Positions 11,877 to 24,188 of a stretch of 64,000 nucleotides of DNA are shown here, piece by piece. How positions within the stretch are numbered: the first letter of the stretch is position 1; the number at the start of each line of letters is the position of its first letter. Under the pieces are notes generated by a model. That model ran no database searches. It saw only the letters and a program-made list of their open reading frames with translations, and was not told where the DNA came from. The translations under genes and the position numbers were made by a program. The stretch comes from Pelobates cultripes (lineage: Eukaryota; Chordata; Amphibia; Anura; Pelobatidae): positions 100,882,360-100,946,359 of the forward strand of contig OW240917.1 of assembly GCA_933207985.1 (NCBI GenBank). The letters are read 5' to 3'.

Positions 11877-11892
11877 AAGAGAATGGCCGCCT
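11877..11892. repeat. Target-site duplication, right copy
   Basis: AAGAGAATGGCCGCCT, identical to 5519-5534; it follows the A-rich LINE tail directly. Confidence 0.95.
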
Positions 11893-12145
11893 AACGACAG
11901 ACTCTCGCTCCGCCAACTTTCTGCAAAAATTACGCTGTTACTTTGCTTAGTTTCCTTTCATCGGGTATCCGATGTTAAGGCCTTCGAAGTCAACGCCTTT
12001 TCAATAGATCCTGAAGGGGTCACCTTCCATGTCTCCCGACGCACCAAATCGAACTCCACCGCCATTTTTTACCCCTTCTTCGTCGCGGAACCCTAATTAT
12101 GCGTGGTAGAAATCTTACGCAGCTGCGTGACGGCTAGCATAATCT
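11893..12145 (+). pseudogene. DIRS-type tyrosine recombinase, continued and truncated
   Basis: Coding cut at 5534 continues here in frame through the target duplication (REWPP, then NDRLSLRQLSAKITLLL). HRVSDVKAF contains the first catalytic arginine box of the tyrosine recombinase fold, and VTFHVSRRTKSNS is the beta-hairpin that follows. A TAA at about 12095 is followed by LCVVEILRSCVTA in the same frame, so homology runs slightly past the stop. The downstream His/Arg/Tyr catalytic part is missing, so the gene is truncated as well as interrupted. Confidence 0.75.
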
Positions 12146-12264
12146 TCAATTATCATATTATTTCCTATGTCTGAAAAGATGTGAATGAATTATGAAACGC
12201 TCTGTATGCTTATACAATTTTTTGCATTTTTTTAAATTATGATATTAATTAGTTTAACATTTCA

Positions 12265-12415
12265 GCCATAGGGGCACTTGGGCAGCACCCCATCAGTTTT
12301 ATGTATGGAAAAAGGGGAAAACATTTGCAATAGTTTAGAAGCACTGAAAATCTTTTTCTGGAGCGGAGGGTAGTAAGCCAAAAATATCAGTGTCTTTAAT
12401 TCTGTAGTAGGTTTA
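12265..12415. repeat. Dispersed repeat, copy 1
   Basis: Collinear with 47165-47325: shared stretches include the region around TTTTTCTGGAG and CTCTTTAATTCTGTARTAGG, with moderate divergence. Identity unknown. Confidence 0.65.
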
Positions 12416-12782
12416 GGTTCTGCAGGGCCCTTCCCATTCATAGGAAGTGGTTTGGAGAAGCTTACTAGAAAGCACCTAGGTGTGTAAAAAAAATGACATT
12501 TAGTTGCCGTTCAGGGCGGAAGAGCCAGCTTTCCATGAGTGGAGGCATGCTATTGGCCTGTGTTTTCAGTGTCCATCGCTAGCTCATAGCACCAGGAAAT
12601 GGGGTTACAGTGCACACAAAGAGAAGCAAGAAGCCATCTTGGAAGTAACACAGAGGTAGCACAGCAGCAATTCCTGGCCTCTCCCAAATGTAAGTGTATA
12701 ATATTATCTTTTTCTCTCCCCCAGTCTAGTGGGTTGATTAAGAGAGTTGATTAAGCAAGTGAATTAACTCAAATATATAATT

Positions 12783-12834
12783 AATATATATATATATATA
12801 TATATATTAATTATATATATAATTATATATATAA
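12783..12834. repeat. AT microsatellite
   Basis: (AT)n with short interruptions; nearly palindromic around TTAATTATATA. Confidence 0.9.
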
Positions 12835-13001
12835 TGCCATGGCAACTCAGAGAGGACAAGGGGGTAGGATATTTCTGAGACAGAGCACTGTGCTGCTTGT
12901 CATTAATAGTATTCATATTTCCTACTGTACATATCCACTAACTTCTTTAAAGTGCTCAGTGACACTACAGCTGAAATCTGAGACACTCATGTTGTGACTA
13001 G

Positions 13002-13486
13002 TTAAAGGACCACTACAGTGCCAGGAAAACATATTCATCTTCCTGGCACTATAGTGCCCTGAGGGTGCCCCCACCCTCAGGGACCCCCTCCCGCCGGACT
13101 CTGGGGAGAGGAAAGGGTTAAAATCTTACCTTTCTCCAGCGCCGGGCGGGGAGCTCTCCTCCTCCTCTCCGGCTGAATGCGCATGCGAGGCAGGAGCTGC
13201 GCACGCATTCAGCCAGTCTCATAGGAAAGCATTCATAATGCTTTCCTATGGATGCTTGCGTCTTCTCACTGTGATTTTCACAGTGAGAAGCACGCAAACG
13301 CCTCAAGCGGCTGTCAATGAGACAGCCACTAGAGGCTTTAGAGGCTGGATTAACCTATTTATAAACATAGCAGTTTCTCTGAAACTGCTATGTTTATAAA
13401 AAAAAAAGGGTTAACCCTAGCTGGACCAGGCACCCAGACCACTTAATTATGCTGAAGGGGTCTGGGTGCCTATAGTGGTCCTTTAA
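13002..13486. mobile_element. 485-bp MITE flanked by TTAA
   Basis: TTAA at 13002-13005 and 13483-13486 bracket inverted ends AGGACCACTACAG / CTATAGTGGTCCT. Inside are several nested short palindromes (for example around 13020-13050, 13225-13250, 13265-13290 and 13365-13400). TTAA target sites and short inverted ends fit piggyBac- or Kolobok-derived MITEs. No coding. A relative lies at 40736-41337 and a partial end at 47666. Confidence 0.85.
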
Positions 13487-16400
13487 GTTGCAAAGTGTCA
13501 AACTGAAGGACTGGGGCTGTGACTCTGAGGACTGAAGGCACGGGGGGAGATTTAACCTTTTTTTGATAAACTATTTTGTTTAGTTTTATTTTTATTTATT
13601 TTTAGACTATGCATCTTTTTCTACTCCCCTCTTCTATCCCCTATATATATATTGTTTGAAACTTAGTCCAGCGATTGATACAAGCTTACTGACATATTCA
13701 AGAGTTAAGAGTTAAGTTCCCCAGCAGCAACCTAGGGGTTAACTGTTGTATTTGATTACTAGCAACAGGTTTTACATCATATTAGATATTTAATACCACT
13801 CGGATATTATGCTGAATTAAGCACTCACAACCACTATGCCCGATATAGGATTATACAGTAAACAGATCTGTAAGCTGCCTTTAGATTCTCTCGTACACAC
13901 TATCCCTCTGCAAGTATTGGTGGACAGTACTCTTTTGGAATCAATTATGGGCTAATATAACAATTCATGATCCTTTATTCTGTCCACTTTACATATACTT
14001 TCAGTTCTAGCACGTGTGTACTCTGAGCACTTCGAGCACTTTTTAAACGATAGTATTGTCTTTTTCTCGTTAATAAAATGTATTTGTGTTTTGTATTTCT
14101 ATGTTACTGAGTCTAGTGAGGGTACTACGAGCATCCCATAAGAAATATACTGTACATAGTATAGTTTTTGCTTTCTAGTTCCCTTTAAAGGTACACTGTC
14201 CTTCTTTGTTCTATTAGTTTCTCACCTGGGGTTACCCTCCACAATTAGTGTATACTCTCAATTTGTTAGGCTCGTCTTCCTTTCTTTTTCCTGTGTACAC
14301 TGTGTACTGAGAGCTAATAGTGAGTCAGGTGTAGCTGAAATGGTTGGATTCTATCAGTTTTTTTATGCTTTAACCATGTGCACACTATGTGCTGAGAGCT
14401 AATGGAACAGCTGACATATGTCATAACAGCAGCGATATTTAATGGAAAGCTAAAGTTATCATAGCAGGAGCACTACTGAACATAACACGATGTAAGATAG
14501 AGTTAAGAGAGGCCTGGGAAGAGAGAGAGGGAGAGATTAAGCATTTTACAGAGACACGTACTGTGTGGGGATCTCTGTATTGCAGCTCTGTGTAATCCAT
14601 CACAGTGACCCGGCTGTGTGGGATAGTTAGGAGTATCTCCTTATTGTGCTCAACGCTGTGTGTTATTTCTCTGTATTTTACTCAGTTCAAGTTGTTGTAT
14701 TAGTATATCTGTAGTCTACCCAGCTCTGTTTAATGTATAGGTATCTTAATACTGTACCCAGCTCTGTATATTATATCTCTATATTTTCTCAGCTCTGTTC
14801 GTGTAAAATTTATTTCCGTATTGTACTCACCTCCATGCATTTTATAGACATCTTTATGTTATGTTCAGCTTGTTTTATTGTATGAGCATCTCTGTATTAT
14901 GCTCGGCTTTCTGTATTGTATAAGAATCTCTGTATTGTACAGGGAGGAGTAAAATTCTGTGGGAGAAAGCTGGCACCCACCATCTTAAAACTTCACCAGC
15001 TGCCACTGAATGGTTTCTCTGATCTGATCTCCCTCATTATGTGCCTCTCATTTGTATGCACATTATTTATGGAACATGAAAGGCCAAACGTTAAGTAGGA
15101 GTTTTATATTACATTGAATACCTTCAATAGTATTAACAGGGTTTTAAAAATATTGATCCCTTATTGTGGTCACTATTACTATATTTAATGGTTTGATCTC
15201 AGGTTGGGTGAAAGTCGTGTAGAGCTGAATAGGTACATTTTCTATCAAACCTTTCCTTAAAGTACTCCTGGGTGGTGGGGCACAAAATCATCCCAACACA
15301 GCAATGTACTGGGGAGGCAATGGAGCTGTAATTGCATTGTACTCTGGCTGCACATTTCCTCATATGCCTTGTAGCAAGGCTGGGAGCTAGGATGTGAGGT
15401 CTCTGTAGCCTCAGATCAGTACTGGATGCATAATGAAGTTATGTAAACAGAAAACAGCGATCACAGCTACCACGGAGAGGATGCACTCCGGCTTTCACAG
15501 GCAAAAGTAGGAAAGCTGGTGGATTAAATAAAAATCATATGTGTGTATATGTATGTATGAGTGATACAGAGAGTGTGTGTGAATGTGTATGTATATGTGA
15601 GATGGGTGTGTATAAGGGAGAAATGAATGGTTTGTGGTTTTGTTTTTGAGGGGATGTTTCACAAATTGTGCACCAACAGCTGTATGAAAAGTAAATAATG
15701 CTATAATCAGTGGGATACATTCACAATATAGCTAATGTAAAGCACTGCGGAGGCCATGACAAAAGGCAGAAGATTACTACCAGTCTTATGCTATGTGCGA
15801 TGGGACATTCTTAGAACTCAATCTAAACGGCTACGGAGGCTTTTGCAGCTGCTCACAGTCCTAATAAGTACTTTATACATATAACCTTCTGTCATGCACT
15901 GATAGTAGTTAATTCAATTCTGTTGTGATTTTATTTTCATTTACCACTAAGATATGATTACCCTACAGCAGACCTGCTGCATTAGTAGCCCATTAAATGT
16001 TTCCCCGGCATACTGATTGTTTAATGCCTTCACCTCTGAGACAGATTCTCTACTTGAAGTCAACAAATCAAGTAAACTTGTCTAAAATATCTAAAATAAT
16101 AATATCAAATATTTAACTAGAGTTATACATTTTGCATATGCTGGTTTCAAGTAAACCCTCTAAGAAGCAACATTTACATGGTTATTCTCACTAAAGTGAG
16201 AATTGTAAGGACTTAAAAAGTGAATTCAAAGTAACTTTCAGTCCTAAGTCCTAAAGAGTACAAATTGTCCCATATTTTTCCAAACTGTAAAAATTCAGTA
16301 TATGCTCTCAGCTTGGTTACTTTGGCATTAATTTTAAAATTCACATTGAGTTACTGAAAATTCTAAGTTTAGTGAATAACCCTTTTAAAATAGCATTTCA

Positions 16401-18430
16401 CTTATTGTCTGTGTCTATACTTGTCACGGTTATGTAAGGGAACCCAAAAGACCCTAATCCACTAAAAGAGGTACACCACGTATTACTGGACCTTAGAATG
16501 GCCAGATTTAACGTAAAGAGTGGTCAGAGATGAAGCAGAGGTCAAATGTAGGAGAAAACAGAATAGTAAAACAAGCCAAAAGATCAGGAACACAAAGAGC
16601 AGAGAAACAGTAAAATACGCCAATTTCAGTAACAGTGAATCCAATACAATAATACAGAAGAAACACGCTACTGAGTCAACGAGAACCACAACAGAGCAAC
16701 TTGTTCCACCAAGCTCTGACATTAAATAGCCAGACCATTAACATTATTTGCTGGCATCATTTTAGAGCTCCTAAAGACCCAAATTCAGCCAAATGCCGAA
16801 TGTAGGACTTATCTGTGTTCGTTCATGCAGACCAAATTGGCGCTCAAAGTTGCATGACAGGCTACAAACAGGCACGCACGAGCAGCATGCTGCGTCTGTC
16901 CTGCCATCGGATAGGGGATAAGAAGCACTGGAGCAGGTAAGCATAACAATACCAGGATGAAGCAACAAACTATAAAAAAGCAAATGCTTGCCGACATTAA
17001 AGAGACATAGAAAATTAGTGGAGATTTAAACTTAATCAATTACAACAATCTAATAAGTAAGAACTATTCTCAGTCTATTATTTTAGGCTGAACCATATGG
17101 AATAACACATTGTATAACAATTTTTTATAACAAAAAAATTTTTAGGATCATTATATCAGTATGATTTTTCATAGCTCTGTTTCACTTGGCAATAACCCTG
17201 TCTGTTGTTGTCGGTTTAATACCAAAATCCAGAATTTATAAAGGCATCAGACCATTAATATTTTCTTACTATTTATTGCCAGTGCAGACAGATACATTTT
17301 AACATTGTTTGGAGAATATGATAAATTTATCCCCTTTCTGATCTAATGTGGAAAATTATTTGCTAAAAGTAACTATTATAATAATTGTGAACTCAATTTT
17401 TTCCATGTTCTCTGTCTGCAAATAAAGATCTCTTCTTATTCAGACTTTGTCCAGTGCTTACATTTAACTGCAAAAATAATAAAACATATTAGCTAGTTTT
17501 TGTAATTTATTATCATGTTTGGGTTATTTGCTGTTGTTTGAGCCAAATAGCACATTATCAGATGTACAAATAACTAATATCGTGCATTTTGACTTTGGTT
17601 GCATATCTCTTATGAAGGAACCAGAAAGTGTACAATGTTAAAAGGGATCTATCACTATCAGATTGTTTACAAAAAAAAAGTGCATAACAGTTTGTCAAAG
17701 CATACTATAAATGTTGTGATCAAAGTGCTATAATTCAAATACTGCATTTGTAATACTGGAGTCACATGACCATATTTCTAATCCTTACATAAAAGTGATA
17801 AATTCATAATTACCATAAAGTGCAAATATAAGCTAAATATGCAAGTATTACTGTCCAATTAAAGTACAACTTGTCCAAAAAAAAAGATTTTTTTTCCAAT
17901 ATATTCAAAAAATGTTTTATTATTTTCTCCCTTTTTGTATTAAAACTTTTTGAACTAATTAGTTAACGAGTTAATAGTTAACCATAAGAGCCTGAAACTA
18001 TTGTGCCATCTTCTCTAGAAATAACGCCATGGAATAAAATATTATTGGAAATCACCTAAAATTTGTATTGACCTTTCTTCATGAGATGCTACATTTTGTT
18101 AAGATTCATTTTAAATCTATTGTGTAAGATATCTCAAGCCAACATGGAGGTGCCCAGTTCCTGGACAGAGGTAAACATAGCAATATGGATTTGTAGTAGG
18201 AAGAGGGGCGACTGGTCCCCAGCTCGGGATACAGATATGTCCTCTCACACCAGGAACAAACACAGAGAACCTAGAACATTCTGCTTGCACTGCTTGTGGT
18301 ATGCAGATATATGCAAATATGAAAATTGTTTAGCTTGAACATCTAGACATTGTACATAACTGCAAAAAGGTAGCCTTTCACTATCAGATGGGGTGCACCA
18401 AACATATTCCATATAGCAGTTAGGTTGTAA
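13487..18430. other. No gene or element recognised
   Basis: AT-rich sequence. 15538-15612 is rich in TG/TGTA repeats. 16430-16950 has the feel of a dispersed repeat but no family motif I can name. Open frames are short and unconvincing. Confidence 0.5.
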
Positions 18431-18515
18431 TGTTCATAAGTGTAAAAAATAATCCAGGCACTCCAAGATGGTCCAAAAAAAAAGGCAATTTTATTGGACC
18501 CAAGCACCAAAGAAC

Positions 18516-18547
18516 AATGTTTCGACCCCTTAGGGCCTTTATCAAGC
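18516..18547 (-). ncRNA. Hammerhead-like motif at Penelope 3' end
   Basis: On the minus strand: CTTGATAAA, a stem GGCCC / GGGTC with loop TAA, then GAAAC. Hammerhead cores need CTGANGA, a helix II, then GAAA. Spacing and helix II are present, but the first box is degenerate (TTGATAA) and one extra A precedes the helix. Probably a decayed ribozyme. Coordinates may be off by one or two bases. Confidence 0.45.
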
Positions 18548-19373
18548 TACTGAAACACATAACTCACATACACCATATAGGTATACAAACAAATGACAAA
18601 TGAAAAACCATGTGAATTACTACAATTGATTAATTACATAGTCAATCAGTGATATTCAAAACAGTGTCAATACTTAATCATCTCTCCAATAATAGTCTCA
18701 TATATTGGGGGTGTTAAGAAACTGCAAGGAAATTCAGCCAATAGAGTAAAGAGGTTCATTAGAAGTTTGACTAATTATTTAATTGACCCAGTGGTTTTAA
18801 ATAAATAGAGAGCGCCAAACCTAAATAAAACACTTACATTTCCAGGTAGGATCATGTGACTACGTATGACACACACAACACGTCCAGATACGCCGATCAC
18901 ATGATCGGACTAAACCGGAAACTTTGTTAGTACGCATGTGCAACATGGCGCATGCGTGGAACTATTGAAGTTAGATCGAAATAAAATTAACAAAGGGACA
19001 GAAGCCCACAAGTGTCGCGCACATGTAACATAACGCATGCGCAACATAAACACCTATTCGATAAAATAGCCCACTGTGAAAAATTTAAATCCCTTAATGA
19101 ACAAATAAAGTCCTTCGCAGTTGTAATCATAATTATATCAATAGGAAAAGTGTTATTCAAAGACATTAACCTGAATATCATTGCAGTATGACTGTCCCAA
19201 TCATGGATCATATGTACCAAGAAAATATATAGATTTAATTATAACAACAAATACAATGAATAATTTTGCATATACCTTGTACAATAACAAGCATTTACAC
19301 ATCCTAATCCTTTTAGTCACTTATGCATACTGTGAAAAAATAATCTAATAAAATAAATAAATAAAAAAACAAT

Positions 19374-19378
<5 letters not shown>

Positions 19379-19424
<46 letters not shown>

Positions 19425-19425
19425 G
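19379..19425. repeat. AT microsatellite
   Basis: (TA)n with a single G interruption, inside the Penelope 3' region. Confidence 0.9.
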
Positions 19426-19584
19426 TGTAAGTGATATAAATCATTGTGTATATAAGATAAATGTAATAGAAAAACCAAAATAATATATGTGAAATGGCTA
19501 CAGTTGTAGCAATGACAAAAACAAAGTGATGTAATATATAGCAATAATTGATTCAATTTGATGATAAATAATATCACCAATAAT

Positions 19585-19856
19585 TAGATTTAATATGTAA
19601 AAGTGATAAATTCGACTTTAATAATGAATAAATAGCATCACCAAAAAATGACATTATTTGTATACTACCGTCTTTTCAAAAAAGGCTAACACCTCAATAA
19701 TAAAAGACCTATTTATAAATAATATAATTTAATATGCAAAAGTGATTACTTTGACTTGAAAATGAATAAATAACATCAACAAAATTTACATTATGTATAT
19801 ATTATCATCTTTTCAAAAGAGGCTAACACCTCAATAATAAGAGACCTATTTACAAT
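19585..19856. repeat. Two diverged tandem copies of about 140 bp
   Basis: The block starting near 19585 recurs near 19727. Both contain ATTTAATATG, AATGAATAAATA, CTTTTCAAAA and GGCTAACACCTCAATAATAA. This is a tandem duplication in the Penelope 3' region. Confidence 0.8.
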
Positions 19857-20289
19857 GTCACTTTTTATTACTGAGATATTTATATCATTAATTAAATATT
19901 GATTTTGATATAATACAAAAGAGATCGTTTTCAATAACCGTTAATCAATATAATGTGACACATTTAAAAGGTCAAATTGCAAATATAAGAGTAAGTCCTT
20001 TTACCATTTTATACAATATATCTAGATAGGAAATACAGTACAAGAAAACAGGTAAAACTTTCAATTTACATAATATCCAGACACTATCCTATGAGCAAAT
20101 CCCATGAACAAAAATTCATAAAAATTGCGAGAGACAATCCTATAACATGTGCTCAATAATGTGAGATCCAGCACAACCCTCACAGATCAATCTTTAAAGA
20201 TGATCTGTAAGAGATGATAATAATAATAGAAAAAATTAATTAGAAAGTTAAAAACAAGAAAAAATAAAATGTAATTCAAATAAACGGAT

Positions 20290-21115
20290 TGAGGTCATGT
20301 TCTTGATTAAGTCCCCCTAGGTGTTAGGGAATCTAGTTCCCTAATCCAATATGCTTCTCTAAATAATAATCTTTTTTGTCTAGCCTCTGCAAAATGCATT
20401 GGAATAGGTAATTCTAACATTTTTGTTCTTATTGTGGACTTGTGTTTTGAAAATCTCTTTCATTTTGTGGGTTGTTTTGCCAACATAAAGCAAACCACAA
20501 GGGCGTTTTATAATATACACAACATATGTAGTGTTGCACGTAACAAATTGTCTAATCATATATTTATTACCCTTGTAGGGATGAACAAATGTGGAACCTT
20601 TTATCATTGAGTTACAACATACACACACAGTTGTGGCATGGAACATTAAAAACATTTTTAGAATCTAATTTAACATGAGTAGTAAGTTCGGCTTTAACTA
20701 GCCTATCTTTTAAAGAAGGTGCTCGTTTATGAACCATTAAGGGTTTATTTTTGAATTCGACAATATCTGGGTGACAATTAGATAGTATATGTCAATGTCT
20801 GTCTATCATTCGTTTTAAATCAGTGGACAGTATACTGTACCTTGATACAAATTTAACTCTATCTTCTATTTTAACTTTCATCAATGAATTACCATTTTGT
20901 GTCTTATCTTTGTTATCCAAATATTCCAATTGAGTTTGCAAAGTGGATAAAGGATATCCACACTGGTAATAAAATTGCCTTTTTTTTTGAACATCTTGGA
21001 GTTCCTGGATTATTTTTCTACACTTAAGTTGATATTTGGTCCCTTTGGTACTGGGGCTGATCCAGTTTATTGCACCCAGGAGTCCAGAACGAGGGTTTGA
21101 GTGCATTTCCATCAC
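20290..21115 (-). pseudogene. Penelope-like RT C-terminus and GIY-YIG endonuclease
   Basis: From 21115 downward the frame reads HSNPRSGLLGAINWI, KKRQFYYQCGYP and RVKFVSRYS, the linker after the RT in this family. Further on come CVCCNSMIKGSTFVHP (a CxC-type motif), YVVYIIKRPCGLLYVGKT (the GIY-YIG core, here VYI...LYVG) and a region around 20400-20290 that resembles FREAYWIRELDS in a shifted frame. Stops and frameshifts separate the blocks. In active elements this domain nicks target DNA. Confidence 0.8.
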
Positions 21116-21160
21116 CTATACAAGGCTGCAATGTTCAGGCTGCCCTTGCCTAGGATAGAT

Positions 21161-22506
21161 GTCTGAGTCCATAAAAGGACCCATAATTTCTAGACAGGAA
21201 GGTAACTCTCGATCCTCTATTAGCTATTCCTTGTACCATAATAGAAAAGGTTCTACGTAATGAACATACAAAAATAAGTTGATTTGCTAGAGCCCTTCAC
21301 TATACTAATTGGAGTTGAGATAAAGTTATACAAAAAAGCAATTTATAGGCTTAAATCTTTCACTTTTATCAGCATCATACAAAGTCAGAACAATCAACTG
21401 GCTGAGCTCAATGTTCAGGAGCCAACCGTGATATCTTTAAATTGTCTTCTGTGTTACACATTTTGTACTTGTATAGACTAATTGTTACCAAACACAAATC
21501 CTACCCATATAATATCAAGAGATGTATTCTTAACATTTCAGCAGTTTATCTTCCGCAGGTGTCAGTTGTTTGACAAAAGCAGTAGAAAGCAATGGCATGG
21601 CAATTAATACAATGACGAATAAATAAACAATAAACCTCAAGTATACACTGTTAGGGCTGTTTTTGCACTGAGTTAATCTTTGTGCAATACAGTTTTCCTT
21701 CTAAGAAAATAATATTGCTGTTTGTTTATTAATAATATCTGTATGCATAGAATGCTAAATTTATTAAGGCTTTGGGTAGTGCTCCCAAGTTTACTTCATT
21801 GGTTTTACGATAAGTTAAGCAATTTAAAAAATAAAATCTTTATTTATGGTATTCCAATCATTACAGAAATTAGAAGAGTTATATTAACATAAACAAAAAC
21901 ATGAAAGTTACATCCATAGTCCATCAGAGTGAGCGAGATCGGAGCCAGTTCTCCGACTGATAAACAGGGGTGCTTGATATTACAAGGTCAAATACATATT
22001 ACCAGTCCCACATAAAAGAAGGTGGTTATTAGGAACATTAGCCGATGCTCCTTCAGTCCTTCAGGGGGATACAGCTGACCTTGGCCATAGACTAAATGTT
22101 CTGCGTTTATTAGGACATTGATGGTCGATAGCGGAAAGGTAAATAAGCTAAGCTATTTAATAGTCAGCATTTTCTGTGGCAACAATTTCAGAGTTTGAAT
22201 TTAAAATATTTAGTAATTGCACTCTTTCTTTTGGCATACTTTAACTGAATGAGGGTGAGATTTTTAATGGCAAGCGATAGAAGCCTGCATATTAGTGTCA
22301 GGGTGCTGAGTCATTTTATAAATCTCACAGATGGGCTTTAAATATAAGTCATTCAGAGTTATCCAAGCAGATAGTGACAACTAATGATTTTCCTTTCTAT
22401 CTATAGACACTGAGGCTGCTTGTGTGTTTGTGTAAATATATGAAATGTATGATCAGAACATAATTAATCTTCTTTTATCCAGTAAACAACAGATGCAAAT
22501 GCTGAG
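21161..22506. other. No gene recognised
   Basis: Unclassified AT-rich DNA. 21820-22140 begins with a reversed poly-A/AATAAA-like stretch and may be a minus-strand retroposon of unknown type. Confidence 0.45.
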
Positions 22507-22521
22507 AAAATGTCAATGGAC
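22507..22521. repeat. Target-site duplication, left copy
   Basis: AAAATGTCAATGGAC, repeated exactly at 25473-25487 after the A-tail of the LINE between them. Confidence 0.93.
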
Positions 22522-22827
22522 GAGGGGTGTGGCTTGGAGGCCCTGCAAGATGGCCGCGTGGAGAAAGAGCTCCCCGATGGCTCCATACCTTTCCTCGCCA
22601 TTTCGCTTGTCAGGCCCGACAATGGGGAAAACGCACAGAGCAATGCTTGCCACTAAGACTGCAGAAACCTCCAGTCACTATGGCAATACCTGATCAACCC
22701 GGCCGAACTCTCTTCCCAGGCCTGCGGCTCGGAGGCAGCAGGCTGCTGTCAATCACCCTCCCGGAAGGGTGATTTTAGCCTTGCTGGCTCACCTGACAGA
22801 ACCCACGCAGATGCTCCACCGGACTGG

Positions 22828-23930
22828 GTGGCCCTGCTTAGCAACTTAGTGACAAAAGCAGACATTAGGGAGGCCAACGCAGGCTTGCAGAAGTCTATCA
22901 CTTCGGAAATACACGCCCTGCGCGAGGACTTATATGGCCTTCATCACAGAATCTCTCAGTTAGAAGCAGACTGTGACCACGTGACAGCAGCGCAATCAGT
23001 GAACGCAAATGCCATTCACAAGCAATAAGACCAACTCAGGCAGATGGCATATCACATTGAAGACTTGGACAGTAGAGGCCGAAGGCAAAATATTAGAATC
23101 AGGGGCATCCCCGAAAGCGTAGACAACTCTGAGCCTATAAGGGAAACTCTCACTGAACTATTCAATAAACTTTTGGGTAGTACCATCCAGTGAGAAATAT
23201 AAGTATTTTTTTTCCCTTTTGAAAGCTTTGTTACATGTGGGAGAGGGGCTTATTGTTGCTTGATATCGCTAATTGGAGTACCATCCAGTGAGAAATATAA
23301 GTATTTTTTTTTCCCTTTTGAAAGCTTTGTTACATGTGGGAGAGGGGCTTATTGTTGCTTGATATCACTCCACTTCTTAATACTATACTGTAAACTTCTG
23401 GGTAGGCCCGTGATGACCTCGATTGAATTTGTCAGAGCTCACCATGCATTACACCCTAAAGAGGCCCCGGAAGACCCCCAAGAGACATCATATGCTGCTT
23501 AGTGAACTTCCAGCTTAAGGAAGATGTGCTGCAAAAGGCCAGGGAGACAGAACGAGTCCTCCTGAATGGAGTGGAGATCCAGCTATACCCGGACCTTTCA
23601 CCAGCCACGCTGGCGTACCGCAGGGCAATGCACCCACTCACGAGGATCCTACAATCTAATGAGCTAAGGTACCACTGGTACTTTCCAACGGGACTGCAAG
23701 TTTTTACAACGAATGGCCCTTTCTTGGTCAGAGGGGCAGAAGACCTGGCTGAGCTGACATGGGAGTTCCAGCTTCCTCCAGTCCATATGCAATGGCCCGA
23801 CCCCCTGGCCCTCTATACACTTGTCATAGGACCCCAGGCTCTGCCTCCTAAGCCCCAGAGGCAGCGGCAAGGCAAGCAACATGACCACCAGGAGTCTCAG
23901 TGTAGTCGAGACAGACTGGCCCTGGAATGA
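22828..23930 (+). pseudogene. LINE ORF1 (coiled coil, RRM, CTD), interrupted
   Basis: Residues read from 22828 (LLSNLVTKADIREANAGLQ) form a heptad-like coiled coil, followed by EDLDSRGRRQNIRIRGIPES (about 23065-23125), the start of the L1 ORF1p RRM. After a 211-bp insertion at 23180-23390 coding resumes with SIEFVRAHHALHPKEAP and the C-terminal domain (LYPDLSPATLAYRRA, YHWYFPTGL), ending at the TGA at 23928-23930. Stops at about 23026 and 23500 break the frame. ORF1p is the RNA-binding chaperone of the L1 particle. Confidence 0.82.
23180..23390. repeat. 211-bp insertion made of a 98-bp tandem dimer
   Basis: The unit starting at 23179 (AGTACCATCCAG) recurs at 23277, a period of exactly 98 bp, and the two copies are nearly identical. 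Flanks are TAAACTTTTGGGTA (23166-23179) and TAAACTTCTGGGTA (23391-23404), a 14-bp duplication with one mismatch. Joining the flanks rejoins the ORF1 region, so this is a small insertion into the LINE. No poly-A is visible at either end. Confidence 0.8.
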
Positions 23931-24188
23931 ATCTCCCTACTTCACTGCCCAGTCACCGGGACCTGTGGCTTACTACGAACGCTTAAGAAAGCTGCAGAAC
24001 TGAAGGAGACGTTCGCCATCATCCAGTTCCCGAGTACCACCCTGACATCTGCCCGCAAGTATCACCCCACTGGTCCTATATAATAGAGACTAATTTTTTG
24101 GACGGGGCCAGGGATGGACCAACTCTCTGCCCGTACACATAGGTTGGCACAGCAGGAGGGGCGCAGTCTGGTGGGGGTGAGGTGATGG

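Larger units (their letters stand above)
18430..21160 (-). mobile_element. Penelope-like retroelement, 5'-truncated
   Basis: On the minus strand the sequence runs from a degenerate RT/linker region (21115-20792) through a GIY-YIG endonuclease (about 20660-20290) into a long AT-rich 3' region that ends near 18430 with a hammerhead-like motif and an AATAAA. This domain order is that of Penelope-like elements, whose terminal repeats are known to carry hammerhead motifs. The RT palm is missing, so the copy is truncated and inactive. Confidence 0.8.

Noticed and set aside
13118..13306. 62-codon GC-rich minus-strand frame as a small gene
   Set aside because: It lies wholly inside the TTAA-flanked MITE 13002-13486 and overlaps its internal palindromes.
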